The translations under genes and the position numbers were made by a program. DNA of 64,000 bases from Pyxidicoccus xibeiensis (lineage in GTDB: Bacteria; Myxococcota; Myxococcia; Myxococcales; Myxococcaceae), in assembly GCF_024198175.1 (NCBI RefSeq), contig NZ_JAJVKV010000001.1:1054001-1118000 (forward strand), read 5' to 3'. Below, in pieces: positions 35,893 through 44,184 of the stretch. The notes beneath the pieces were generated by a model. It did not search any database. It was not told the origin of the DNA and saw nothing but the letters and a program-made list of their open reading frames with translations. Each line of letters begins with the position of its first letter. The first letter of the stretch is position 1.

Positions 35893-37605
35893 TCACATTC
35901 CCAACAACCGTCTCACGTCCCGCAGCGCAAGCTGCTCCGCCGCCAGCAAGGCCCGGGAAGACTTGCTGGCGTCGTACACAGCATGGAACCACCGCCCGTA
36001 GTGCGTGTTGATGATGCCCACGACAGCCTCCGCCTGCCGGGCGGAGACGCCGCCGGGTGACTTTCTCACAAGCTCCCAGATGGCATTGACGCTCTCGTGC
36101 ACTTCGTCCGCCATGCCTACGAGGTTCTCCGCGGCATTGATGTTCCGCTCCGGGAAGAGATGGGCGTATTCGAGCGGGTGGTGATGATGGACCTGGTACG
36201 TGCTCAACCGCTCCGGTCCAAGCTCCATCGCCAGCCCTGGACGATGCGTTTCGAAATACTCCCTACGCGCCCACTCGCGCAGCTTGTCCTTCACGTACTT
36301 CTCCCTCAATGGCGCTCGCAGGCGTGACTCGACCTTCCCCAGCAAGGACTGCAGCTCCGCCCTCTCCGCGTGACTGAGCGACGCGAGCCCCTGCACCTCC
36401 ACCTTCGTCCATAGCCGCTGAAGCGCCTCCCGCTCCACCGCGGGCGTGCGCAGCAGCACCGTCCTGAACCACTGCACCGACTGCTTGCCGCCCTTCGACA
36501 GCACCGAGACCACCGTCGGCGCCGCGACTCCGAACAGCCGCAGCGCTCCCTTCACCACCAGCCCACCCACGAGCCAGTGCGCGAGCTGCTCGAAGCTCCA
36601 GGCGCCCGCCAGCTTCGCGCTGCCGACCACCTCCGTGCGCCAGTCCCGCAGGATGGACTCGTGCATTGCCCGGTACTCACGCGCGAAGTCCTCCACCGCC
36701 CTGGGTGGAGCGGGCGGCTCCAGCGTTCGGGCCTCCGTCACGCGCCAGCGCGCCCGCGGCTCGCCGTGCCGATGCGCGCCCTCCAGCTTCAGCGCCACCG
36801 TGCGTGTGCCCAGCCCGTGGGAGAAGGGCAGCAGCGCGTCCGCGACGTAAGCAACGGAGTCCTCCTCCGCGTCCACACGCGCCGCGCCTTCACGCCGGGT
36901 TCCTGTCCATCCAGCGAACTCGAGCCAGGTGAGCGCCACGCCCTCGTAGTGGGCTCGTGCCTCCAGGCTCCCCGCTCCGCCTGGCCCCCGTGGCGCCGTG
37001 CGCAGCAGCGTCCGCGCCTGATGCAGCGCCTGGGACCAGACCGGCTCAGGGGCTCGCGAGAGGACGACCGGCAGCGTTCGCGCCAGGGGGAGCACTTCCC
37101 CAGCATCCGCCTCCAGGTCGACATCCCAGTCGTGCGCCTCACGCTCCAGCGTGAAGATGACACGCTTGGGCTTCTCACCCAGCAGCGTGGGCAAGCCGCT
37201 CCCCAGCTTCCGCTCGAAGGCGCTCCACGTCGCATCCGGCGCGGCGTGACTGCGTCCCTCGGACAGGCGGCGGAAGGCCAGGAGCGTCAGCGCCCCGCCC
37301 TGGGACTGGTACTCGAACCGCCAGGCCTCTCCGGGCGTGGCCCGTGCAGCCGCGAGGTCCCAGAGCTCACGCACCACACGCTCGGCCTCGGCCCGACGTG
37401 CCTGTCCAAGCGCGGCCTCATCCCGCTCCAGTCGCTCCGGCCATCCGTCGCGCGTGAAGCCCAGGTCCGCGGCCTCGGCAGCGCCCTCATCACCCAGGGC
37501 CAAGGGCGCGGTGCGCTCTTCGGTCAGGGCCGGGTCCGCGGCGCACGCGCACACGAGGAGCATGCACAGGACCGCACCGGTCTTCGTGAGAGACGTGAGG
37601 CGCAT
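35893..37605 (-). CDS. lipoprotein toxin candidate (possible SitA-like polymorphic toxin)
   Basis: The 570-residue protein starts MRLTSLTKTGAVLCMLLVCAC with the lipidated cysteine at 21 and no Asp at +2, so it should reach the outer membrane. Residues about 40-320 are a large domain without recognised motifs. A hydrophobic stretch lies around 330-360 (FEQLAHWLVGGLVVKGALRLFGVAAPTVV). The C-terminal 100 residues contain a histidine-rich HNH-like nuclease signature (YQVHHHHPLEYAHLFPERN, then NAAENLVGMADEVHESVNAIW) in the pattern of toxin nucleases. An N-terminal lipoprotein plus a C-terminal toxin domain and a downstream immunity gene is how Sit toxins of Myxococcus are built; the assignment is inferred. 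The ATG at 37605 has a GGGGCGG ribosome-binding site; a GTG at 37614 is in frame. Confidence 0.6.
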   Translation of the reverse strand: MRLTSLTKTGAVLCMLLVCACAADPALTEERTAPLALGDEGAAEAADLGFTRDGWPERLERDEAALGQARRAEAERVVRELWDLAAARATPGEAWRFEYQSQGGALTLLAFRRLSEGRSHAAPDATWSAFERKLGSGLPTLLGEKPKRVIFTLEREAHDWDVDLEADAGEVLPLARTLPVVLSRAPEPVWSQALHQARTLLRTAPRGPGGAGSLEARAHYEGVALTWLEFAGWTGTRREGAARVDAEEDSVAYVADALLPFSHGLGTRTVALKLEGAHRHGEPRARWRVTEARTLEPPAPPRAVEDFAREYRAMHESILRDWRTEVVGSAKLAGAWSFEQLAHWLVGGLVVKGALRLFGVAAPTVVSVLSKGGKQSVQWFRTVLLRTPAVEREALQRLWTKVEVQGLASLSHAERAELQSLLGKVESRLRAPLREKYVKDKLREWARREYFETHRPGLAMELGPERLSTYQVHHHHPLEYAHLFPERNINAAENLVGMADEVHESVNAIWELVRKSPGGVSARQAEAVVGIINTHYGRWFHAVYDASKSSRALLAAEQLALRDVRRLLGM

Positions 37606-37679
37606 CCGCCCCACGCTACGTCATATGGCAGAGGACTCCTCCCAGGATGAGGAGTCGAGGAGTCCTCCCGGGACGGCGA

Positions 37680-38228
37680 CTACAGCGCGAGCAGCAGGAT
37701 GACGGCCTTCTCCTCGGCGCTGGCGGCCTGGAACTCGTCCGGCAGCCACACCTCGGAGGGCGGCGTGGACGCCACGTCGCAGCTGCGCTTGCCCACGTAG
37801 AAGCGGCTGTCCTCCTGCGCCTTCAGCCGGTACGTGCAGTCGCGCACGTAGACCTTCAGCTCACCCGGGCTCAGCTTCAGGTCCACCGGGCGCCCGCCGA
37901 AGCCGCCCTTGGCGACCAGCGCGTCGCCTTCCTTCGTCACCTTCAGGTTCACCGACGCGCCACCCAGCGCGCCCGTCACCTCGCCGGGCTTCAGCGCCAG
38001 GTTGAAGCTGCCCAGGTACGTCCGGCCCCGCAGCTCGCCCGGCGCACGCGAGACCTGGAAGTCCGCTCCCGTGACGGCCTCCGGCGTCATCACCAGGTTG
38101 AACTGCTCGCGAGCAATCCGCAGGTTGATGGCGTCCTCCCGACGGGGTGCCGACACCGCGGCCCCGACCCCCAGCAACACCCCCGCCACCAGCACACCCC
38201 GGCGCAACGGCATCAGAAAGCGCTTCAT
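37680..38228 (-). CDS. hypothetical exported protein
   Basis: The 182-residue protein has a signal peptide (MKRFLMPLRRGVLVAGVLLGVGAAVSA). The mature part is beta-rich with alternating Gly/Val strands (LGSFNLALKPGEVTGALGGASVNLKV, ALVAKGGFGGRPVDLKLSPGELKVYV) and two cysteines that could form a disulfide (YVRDCTYRL and GKRSCDVAS). The repeated G-x-V-x-L-x-V motifs suggest a small beta-barrel or beta-helix. The ATG at 38228 has a GGAGG ribosome-binding site. Function unknown. Confidence 0.7.
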   Translation of the reverse strand: MKRFLMPLRRGVLVAGVLLGVGAAVSAPRREDAINLRIAREQFNLVMTPEAVTGADFQVSRAPGELRGRTYLGSFNLALKPGEVTGALGGASVNLKVTKEGDALVAKGGFGGRPVDLKLSPGELKVYVRDCTYRLKAQEDSRFYVGKRSCDVASTPPSEVWLPDEFQAASAEEKAVILLLAL

Positions 38229-38311
38229 ACGAAGACCTCCACTCCCGGTTTTTGCAGCTCCGGGACTCATAACGTCAGTCTGCGCACCACATACCGGGAC
38301 GACACCCGAAG

Positions 38312-38350
38312 GGCGCCAACCCCCGGGAATCACTCCTCCCGGGGTGCGCC
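38312..38350 (-). terminator. hairpin terminator of the S9 peptidase gene
   Basis: CCCCGGGA (38321-38328) pairs with TCCCGGGG (38337-38344), and outside it GGCGC (38312-38316) pairs with GCGCC (38346-38350). It is about 45 bp downstream of the peptidase stop codon. Confidence 0.6.
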
Positions 38351-38394
38351 ATCCCACCCACGCCCGCCTGCCTGCCCCGGGGGGCGGCCAGCCG

Positions 38395-40419
38395 TTACTT
38401 CGAGCCCGACGCCCCACCGCCCTGCGGGCGCGGCGTGCCCAGGTGCTTCTCGAAGAACATCAGCGCCGTCATCTGCGCGTAGTCGCGGTTGTCCTTCTTC
38501 TGGAAGCCGTGGCCCTCGTCCGTGGCCAGCATGTACCAGACGTCCGGGGCCCGCTTGCGCACCGCCTGGACCACCTGCTCCGCCTCCGACTGCGGCACGC
38601 GCGGGTCATTGGCCCCCTGCTGCACGTAGAGCGCCGCGCGAATCTTCTCCACCGAGTTGAGCGGAGAGATGCGCTCCTGCACCTTGCGCACCTCCGCGTC
38701 GCGCTCGTCACCGTACTCCGCGCGGCGCAGGTCCCGCCGGTACGCCTGCGTATTCTGGAGGAACGTGGCCAGCGAGGAGATGCCCACCACGTCCACCGCC
38801 GCCTTGATGCGCTCCGGGAACAAGGCCGCCGCCGCCAGCGTCATGTAGCCGCCGTACGAGCCGCCATAGACGCCCACCCGCGACGCATCCAGGTCCGGCT
38901 GCGAGGCGATGAAGTCCAGCGACGCGCCGATGTCCGCCAGGCTCTGCTCGCGCTTCACTCCGTCATCCATTGCCCGGTACGCCTTGCCGTACCCATCCGA
39001 GCCCCGCACGTTGGGCACCAGCACCGCCATGCCCAGCTCCGTGACGAGGAACTGCGCGAAGTTGCTGAAGGTGGGCAGGCTCTGCGCCTCGGGCCCGCCG
39101 TGGAAGACGATGACCACGGGCACCTTCCCCGTGCGCCCCTTCGGCTTGAGCAGGAAGGCCGGTACCTTCACGCCGTCCGTGGACGGGTAGCGCACCAGCT
39201 CCGGCTCCGTGAAGAGGCTCGGGTCGATGCCGCCCACCTCCGAGCGCGTCCACCGCGTGGGCTTGCGGCTCTTGAGGTCCACCGTCCACACGTCCATGGG
39301 CGAGCGCGCGTCGCCCATCGCGAAGGCCAGCATGTCCGAGCGCTGGTGCGGGAACTCCATGCCGAACGCCACGCCCTTCGGGATGTCCAGCGGCGACAGC
39401 GCCTGCGTGCGCGTGTCCAGCAGCGACAGCCGCACATAGCCGTCCTCGTTGGTGGCCACCGCCAGCCGGCGGCCGTCCGCCGACAGCGCGACGTCCGTGA
39501 CGTTCCACTTCACCGACTTCGTCAGCGACGGCGGCGCCGCGGTGTACGGCGCCTTCGCCAGCTCCAGCCGGTACAGCTCGGCGAAGTCGCTGTAGCGGTC
39601 CGTCACCAGATATACGCCCTGCCCGTCGTGCGTGAAGAGGGCGGCGTCGACGCTGCCCTTGCCCTCCTTGGGAGTGAGCTGGCGGCGCTCGCCCGTCTTC
39701 ACGTCCACCACGTGCAGGTCCGCGTCGTCCGTCGCGCGGAACTGGCGCACCAGCAGCTTCGAGCCATCCCGCGAGAAGTCCACCGGATACCAGCTGCCCT
39801 CCGCCTCGGTGACGCGGCGGGCCTGGCGCGGGTCGCTGGTGGGCGCCACGTACACGTCCGTGTCCTTGCCGTTGCGCCCCGTGCCGCCGTACGTGAGCCA
39901 GCGGCCATCCTGGGACACGCGCAGATTCTCATGCCGGCTCTTTCCGTCCGTCAGCAGCTCCGAGCGGCCCGTGCGCCGGTCCAGCTTGAACACCTGGAAG
40001 AACTCACCGCCGCCCTTGTCCTGCAGGTAGTAGACGACCTGCGGGTTGCCGGGGTGGAACTTCGCCTGGTTGATGGGCTCGTCCGTGAAGGTGAGCTGCG
40101 TGCGCGCCCCCATGGGCATCTCCACCACGTGGAGCTGGTTGGTGTCCGCGAAGCGCGTGGAGATGAGCATCTGCTTGCCATCGCCACTCACGTCCGAAAG
40201 CGACGCGGAGCGGGCCTCCAGGTACTGGTCCAGCCGCTGGCGCAGCTCCGGCGGCACCGCCGGCACGTTGCTCACCCAGAGGTTCGGCTGGCCGGGCAGC
40301 GGCGCGATGCCAGCCACCTTCGAGGGCGCGGCCGTCGCGGCCGGCGGCGGAGCCCTGGCCGGAGCGGGTGCCTGCGCCGTGAGCAGTGACACGATGAGGG
40401 GAAGGGTTGCGAGGTTCAT
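38395..40419 (-). CDS. exported prolyl oligopeptidase (S9 family)
   Basis: The 674-residue protein has a signal peptide (MNLATLPLIVSLLTAQAPAPA). Residues about 50-400 form a beta-propeller with TolB-like repeats (VSGDGKQMLISTRFAD, VSQDGRWLTYGGTG and similar). Residues about 410-670 are the alpha/beta-hydrolase catalytic domain with Ser521 in GGSYGGYM, Asp605 in GANDPRVP and His637 in DEGHGFQ, the full triad. It should hydrolyse peptides in the periplasm or outside, with acylaminoacyl- or prolyl-type specificity. The ATG at 40419 was used; a GTG at 40458 would extend the signal peptide. Confidence 0.93.
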   Translation of the reverse strand: MNLATLPLIVSLLTAQAPAPARAPPPAATAAPSKVAGIAPLPGQPNLWVSNVPAVPPELRQRLDQYLEARSASLSDVSGDGKQMLISTRFADTNQLHVVEMPMGARTQLTFTDEPINQAKFHPGNPQVVYYLQDKGGGEFFQVFKLDRRTGRSELLTDGKSRHENLRVSQDGRWLTYGGTGRNGKDTDVYVAPTSDPRQARRVTEAEGSWYPVDFSRDGSKLLVRQFRATDDADLHVVDVKTGERRQLTPKEGKGSVDAALFTHDGQGVYLVTDRYSDFAELYRLELAKAPYTAAPPSLTKSVKWNVTDVALSADGRRLAVATNEDGYVRLSLLDTRTQALSPLDIPKGVAFGMEFPHQRSDMLAFAMGDARSPMDVWTVDLKSRKPTRWTRSEVGGIDPSLFTEPELVRYPSTDGVKVPAFLLKPKGRTGKVPVVIVFHGGPEAQSLPTFSNFAQFLVTELGMAVLVPNVRGSDGYGKAYRAMDDGVKREQSLADIGASLDFIASQPDLDASRVGVYGGSYGGYMTLAAAALFPERIKAAVDVVGISSLATFLQNTQAYRRDLRRAEYGDERDAEVRKVQERISPLNSVEKIRAALYVQQGANDPRVPQSEAEQVVQAVRKRAPDVWYMLATDEGHGFQKKDNRDYAQMTALMFFEKHLGTPRPQGGGASGSK

Positions 40420-40546
40420 GGGCGCGCAAGCTAGCAGCGCGGCCAGCGCCAGACACACGCGTCCCGTCGCGGGCCACGGCAGGGGCGGGGTCCGCGGGCT
40501 CGCGCGTGCCGACTGCGCGACACTCCATGACCTACGCGCGAGCCCG

Positions 40547-40558
40547 GGAAACGTTTCC
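40547..40558. promoter_or_regulatory. LacI-type palindrome between S9 peptidase and DUF4397 genes
   Basis: GGAAACGTTTCC is a perfect 12-bp palindrome within an imperfect 22-bp one (40542-40563). Such GAAACGTTTC centres are typical of LacI-family operators. It lies 128 bp before the peptidase start and 137 bp before the DUF4397 start. Confidence 0.45.
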
Positions 40559-40694
40559 GGGGCCGGCGCGTACGGGAGCCGCGGAAGAAACGAAGCGGCC
40601 CATCAACCAGGTCCGGGGCCTCTTTTCGTAAGGGCGGGCGACGACGCGCCCCACCTCGCTCGGAGGTGGTGGCCTTCGACCATGGGAGAGGAAC

Positions 40695-42170
40695 ATGCCG
40701 AGGAGCTTCTGGAGGAATCGGGTCCTGGTGGCGGCGCTGGCCGCCTCGATGTCCACGCTGTCCGCGGGCTGCGGTGACGACGACGACGAGACGCCCATCG
40801 ACCCGCCGGCCACCGACACCGCGAGGCTGCGCGTCATCCACGCATCGCCCGGTGCACCCGCGGTGGACATCTACGCCGAGGGCCAGGCGACGCCACTGTT
40901 CACCAACGTGAAGTACGGCGACACGACGAGCTACGCCTCCGTGCCCGCGGGCACCTACAACGTGCAGGTGCGCGCGGCCGGCGCGGCGGCGAGCTCGGCG
41001 CCCGTGTACTCCACCGGCCCGCTGACGCTGGGCGCCAATGCCAGCGTGAGCGCGCTGGCGGCGGGCCTGCTGGGCGCCACCGACAACGCGCAGTCCTTCC
41101 GCGTGCTGCCGCTGGCCGAGGGCTTCGGCGCTCCGGCGGACGGCCGGGCGCGCGTGCGCATCGTCCACGCGGGCGCGGATGCTCCCACCGTGGCGCTGGA
41201 CGTGGGCGATGACGGCTCCTCCGAGGTGCCGGGCCTGCAGCGCTTCCAGGACACCGGCGCCGCCGGCGTGGACCTGCCCGCGGGCCAGTCCTTCCAGGTG
41301 GGCGTGCTCGCGGGCGGCAACAAGGTGACGGCCTTCACCATCCCCGCGCTGCCCTCGCGCGGCGAGGTGTTCGTCATCGCCACCGGCCAGCTCTCCGCGA
41401 AGCCCAGCGCGGCCAACGGCTTCGGCCTGCTCGCGGCCGGCGTGGGCCTCATCCGCCAGAACCCCGTCGTCTACGCGCTGCACGGCTCGCCGGACGCGCC
41501 CCCCGTGGACATCTTCGTGGGCACCTCCCAGCTGGTGGACGACCTGAGCTTCGGTGAGCTGTCCAAGCCCATCCAGGTGCCGCCGGGCACGTACACGCTC
41601 GACGTCTTCGCGCATGCGTCCGGCGCCACGCGTCCGGCCGGCAGCCCCGCCGGTACCGACGGGACGCCCGCGCTCGCGGCCGGAGAGCGCTACCTCGTCG
41701 TGGCCGCGGGCTTCCTGTCCCCCGCCGCGGGCGACCCGGCGACGTCCACCTTCGAGCTGCTGGCCTTCGCCGACGGCTTCGCGCAGGACAATGACAGCCT
41801 GAGGCTGCGCGTGGTGCACGCCTCGCCGGACGCACCCGAGGTGGACGTGGCGCCGCTGGACAACGGGCTGGTGCCGGCCAACGCGGCCTTCAACGACGTG
41901 CCCTACCGGCAGGCCTCCGCGGCCGAGGGGCTGGAGCTGCCGGCCGTGCAGGCCCAGGTGGGCGTGGCCGCGGCCGCCGCGAGCAACCGCGCGCCGGTGG
42001 CCCGCTTCGACCTCGACACCACGCCCTTCATCGGCAAGGGCCTCTTCGCGGTGGCCGCGGGCGCGCTGTCGCCCACGACGGGAGAGAACGAGGCGTCCTT
42101 CCGGCTGGTGGCGGTGGACACCAGCGTCTCGCCGTGGGCGGCCATCACCCTGCAGCCGGTGGCTCCGTAG
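40695..42170 (+). CDS. DUF4397 repeat lipoprotein
   Basis: The 491-residue protein starts with a lipoprotein signal (MSTLSAGC, lipid cysteine near residue 26) and an acidic DDDDE linker. Four DUF4397-like beta domains follow, each recognised by the phrase RVIHASPGAPAVDIY or variants: RIVHAGADAPTVALDV, YALHGSPDAPPVDIFV and RVVHASPDAPEVDVAP. Each contains strands with V-P-A-G-T-Y. The function of DUF4397 is unknown; it is likely a surface protein. A GAGAGGAAC ribosome-binding site precedes the ATG, and an upstream 7-bp hairpin lies at 40651-40669. Confidence 0.88.
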   Translation: MPRSFWRNRVLVAALAASMSTLSAGCGDDDDETPIDPPATDTARLRVIHASPGAPAVDIYAEGQATPLFTNVKYGDTTSYASVPAGTYNVQVRAAGAAASSAPVYSTGPLTLGANASVSALAAGLLGATDNAQSFRVLPLAEGFGAPADGRARVRIVHAGADAPTVALDVGDDGSSEVPGLQRFQDTGAAGVDLPAGQSFQVGVLAGGNKVTAFTIPALPSRGEVFVIATGQLSAKPSAANGFGLLAAGVGLIRQNPVVYALHGSPDAPPVDIFVGTSQLVDDLSFGELSKPIQVPPGTYTLDVFAHASGATRPAGSPAGTDGTPALAAGERYLVVAAGFLSPAAGDPATSTFELLAFADGFAQDNDSLRLRVVHASPDAPEVDVAPLDNGLVPANAAFNDVPYRQASAAEGLELPAVQAQVGVAAAAASNRAPVARFDLDTTPFIGKGLFAVAAGALSPTTGENEASFRLVAVDTSVSPWAAITLQPVAP

Positions 42171-42190
42171 CCTCTTCCCGCCGTCCCGAA

Positions 42191-42226
42191 GCGGGCGCCA
42201 CGGTCTCCCTCCGCCGTGGCGCCCGC
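42191..42226 (+). terminator. strong hairpin terminator
   Basis: GCGGGCGCCACGG at 42191-42203 pairs perfectly with CCGTGGCGCCCGC at 42214-42226 over a 10-nt loop, 20 bp after the DUF4397 stop codon. Confidence 0.8.
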
Positions 42227-42261
42227 GGTCCTCGTCTCCGTGGAACCTGGAGCACTTCCGC

Positions 42262-43473
42262 ATGAAGCGCCTTCCCTGGCACCTGCTCGTCCCGCTGCTG
42301 TGCTGTGCCTGTCTCGAGCCCATCCGCGGTGCCACGGACCTGGAGTGCTCACCCGGCGTGGCGGCCTCCGCGTGCGCCCCCTCCGAGCAGCGCGGGCTGG
42401 CGCGGAAGGTGACGGTGGGCAGCCAGCATGCATGTGCCCTGCTGGAGACGGGCGGCGTGCGCTGCTGGGGCGGCACCGGCCTGGTGGGCGATGGCACCCG
42501 CGCGCTGCGCCCCACCGCCGTCGACGCGCGCGGGCTGGGCTCGGGCGTGCTCGCGGTGAGCGCCGGAGACCAGCACACCTGCGCGGTGCTGGAGGGCGGC
42601 ACGGTGCGCTGCTGGGGTGACAACTCGCGCGGCCAGCTCGGCACCGGGGACACGCTGCCCGCGCTGGAGCCGGTGGAGGTGCCCGGCCTCGGCGCCAACG
42701 TGGTGGCGGTGGCCACGGGGCAGGCCCACGCGTGCGCGCTGCACGCGGGAGGACAGGTGACGTGCTGGGGCGCGAACGACCGGCTGCAGCTCGGAGGCGG
42801 CACCGAGACACACAGCACGCGCGCCGTCCTCGTGCAGGGCCTGCCCGCCAACCTCACCGCCCTCACCGCCGGCGCCACCCATACCTGCGCGTCCACCGCC
42901 GCCGGCGAGGCCTGGTGCTGGGGCAGCAACACCTCCGGCGAGCTGGGGGACGGACAGCGCGGCGTGGGACTCTCCTCCGGCCCGGTGCGCGTGGACGGAC
43001 TGACGGGGCCCGCACGGGCGCTCGCCTCGGGCGGCGGCCATACGTGCGCGCGCGTGGGCGACGGGGACGTGGCGTGCTGGGGCTCCAACGTGACGGGGGC
43101 GCTGGGCGACGACACCGCGCTGGACAGCGTCACGCCGGTGCGGCCCGTGGGCCTGCCCCCGGGCGTGCGGCAGGTGCGCGCGGGCTGGGCCTTCACCTGC
43201 GCGGTGGGGCCGGACGGCGGCGTGCGCTGCTGGGGGCAGAACCAGGCCGGGCAGCTCGGCGACGGGACGCGCCTGCACCGGGCCGCGCCCGTGCGCGTGG
43301 CGGGACTCGCGGACGAGGCCGTGGACGTGGCCGCCGGAATGACGAGCACCTGCGCCGTGCTGCGGGACGGCCGCGTGGCGTGCTGGGGCGGCAATGCCTC
43401 GGGACAGCTGGGGGACGGCTCGCAGACGGACCGCGCGTCGCCGGTGACGGTGGAGGGGCTCGAAGCACCCTAG
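42262..43473 (+). CDS. RCC1-repeat lipoprotein
   Basis: The 403-residue product begins MKRLPWHLLVPLLCCACLEP with a lipoprotein signal. It contains about seven RCC1-type blades, each carrying a motif such as HTCAVLEGGTVRCWGDNSRGQLG, HACALHAGGQVTCWG and STCAVLRDGRVACWGGNASGQLG. The recurrent C-A-V-L and C-W-G pair gives one conserved disulfide per blade. RCC1-type propellers usually bind other proteins or surfaces. The gene starts 36 bp after a strong terminator and is followed after 12 bp by a sigma factor gene, so it heads a four-gene operon. Confidence 0.88.
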   Translation: MKRLPWHLLVPLLCCACLEPIRGATDLECSPGVAASACAPSEQRGLARKVTVGSQHACALLETGGVRCWGGTGLVGDGTRALRPTAVDARGLGSGVLAVSAGDQHTCAVLEGGTVRCWGDNSRGQLGTGDTLPALEPVEVPGLGANVVAVATGQAHACALHAGGQVTCWGANDRLQLGGGTETHSTRAVLVQGLPANLTALTAGATHTCASTAAGEAWCWGSNTSGELGDGQRGVGLSSGPVRVDGLTGPARALASGGGHTCARVGDGDVACWGSNVTGALGDDTALDSVTPVRPVGLPPGVRQVRAGWAFTCAVGPDGGVRCWGQNQAGQLGDGTRLHRAAPVRVAGLADEAVDVAAGMTSTCAVLRDGRVACWGGNASGQLGDGSQTDRASPVTVEGLEAP

Positions 43474-43485
43474 AGGGAGGATGGG

Positions 43486-44172
43486 ATGTCGCTGCTGCCG
43501 GATGACACGGTGCTGCTGGACGCGTTCCGCCGGGGAGAGCCCGCGGCACTGGCGCGCGTGTACCAGGGCTACTCCGCCCATGTGGCCCGCTTCCTGTCGC
43601 GCACCCATGTGGCGCGAGGGCCGGCGGGCTTCGCGCGCGTCGGGCCGCTCGACCTGGAGGCCGCGCACCAGGAGACCTTCGTGCGCGCGTTCCGCGAGCA
43701 GGCGCGCCGGGACTACGACGGCGTGCGACCGTATGAAGCCTGGCTCAACGCCATGGCCCGGCAGGCCGCCGTGGATGTGCTGCGCGCGGCGGGCCGCATC
43801 GCGCGTGAGGCCGTTCCGCTGGACGACGCGCCCCTGGTGGAGCGGCTGGCCACCGACGGCCCCAGCCCCGAGGACCGCGCCCTGGAGTCCGAGACGCGCG
43901 CGCTGGTGCGGCGGTTCCTCGACGGCCTCGACGACGCGGGCCGCCGCTTCGCGGACCTGAGATTCGTACAAGGGCTGTCCCAGGAGCGCTCGGGCGCGGC
44001 GCTGGGCCTGTCGCGGCAGGAGGCCCGGACGCGCGAGGCGAAGCTGCGGCGCGCGCTGCTCGACTTCCTGTCCGCCGAGGGCTGGCTGACCTCCGATGAG
44101 CCCGGCGCCCTTCCCTCCGAGGCCGTCATCGCGTCGGCGCTCGCCCTCCTCTTTCCCCACTTCGTGCCTTGA
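43486..44172 (+). CDS. sigma-70 family RNA polymerase sigma factor
   Basis: The 228-residue protein resembles ECF-type sigma factors: an N-terminal region 2 (AALARVYQGYSAHVARFLSRTH, then LDLEAAHQETFVRAFREQARRDYDGVRPYEAWLNAMARQAAVDVLRAAGR) and a region 4 near residues 140-190 (LVRRFLDGLDDAGRRFADLRFVQGLSQERSGAALGLSRQEARTREAKLRRAL). It lies 12 bp after the RCC1 gene and 12 bp before the anti-sigma-like gene's start. A typical ECF/anti-sigma pairing is suggested by the order. Confidence 0.85.
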   Translation: MSLLPDDTVLLDAFRRGEPAALARVYQGYSAHVARFLSRTHVARGPAGFARVGPLDLEAAHQETFVRAFREQARRDYDGVRPYEAWLNAMARQAAVDVLRAAGRIAREAVPLDDAPLVERLATDGPSPEDRALESETRALVRRFLDGLDDAGRRFADLRFVQGLSQERSGAALGLSRQEARTREAKLRRALLDFLSAEGWLTSDEPGALPSEAVIASALALLFPHFVP

Positions 44173-44184
44173 AGGGAGATGCCC

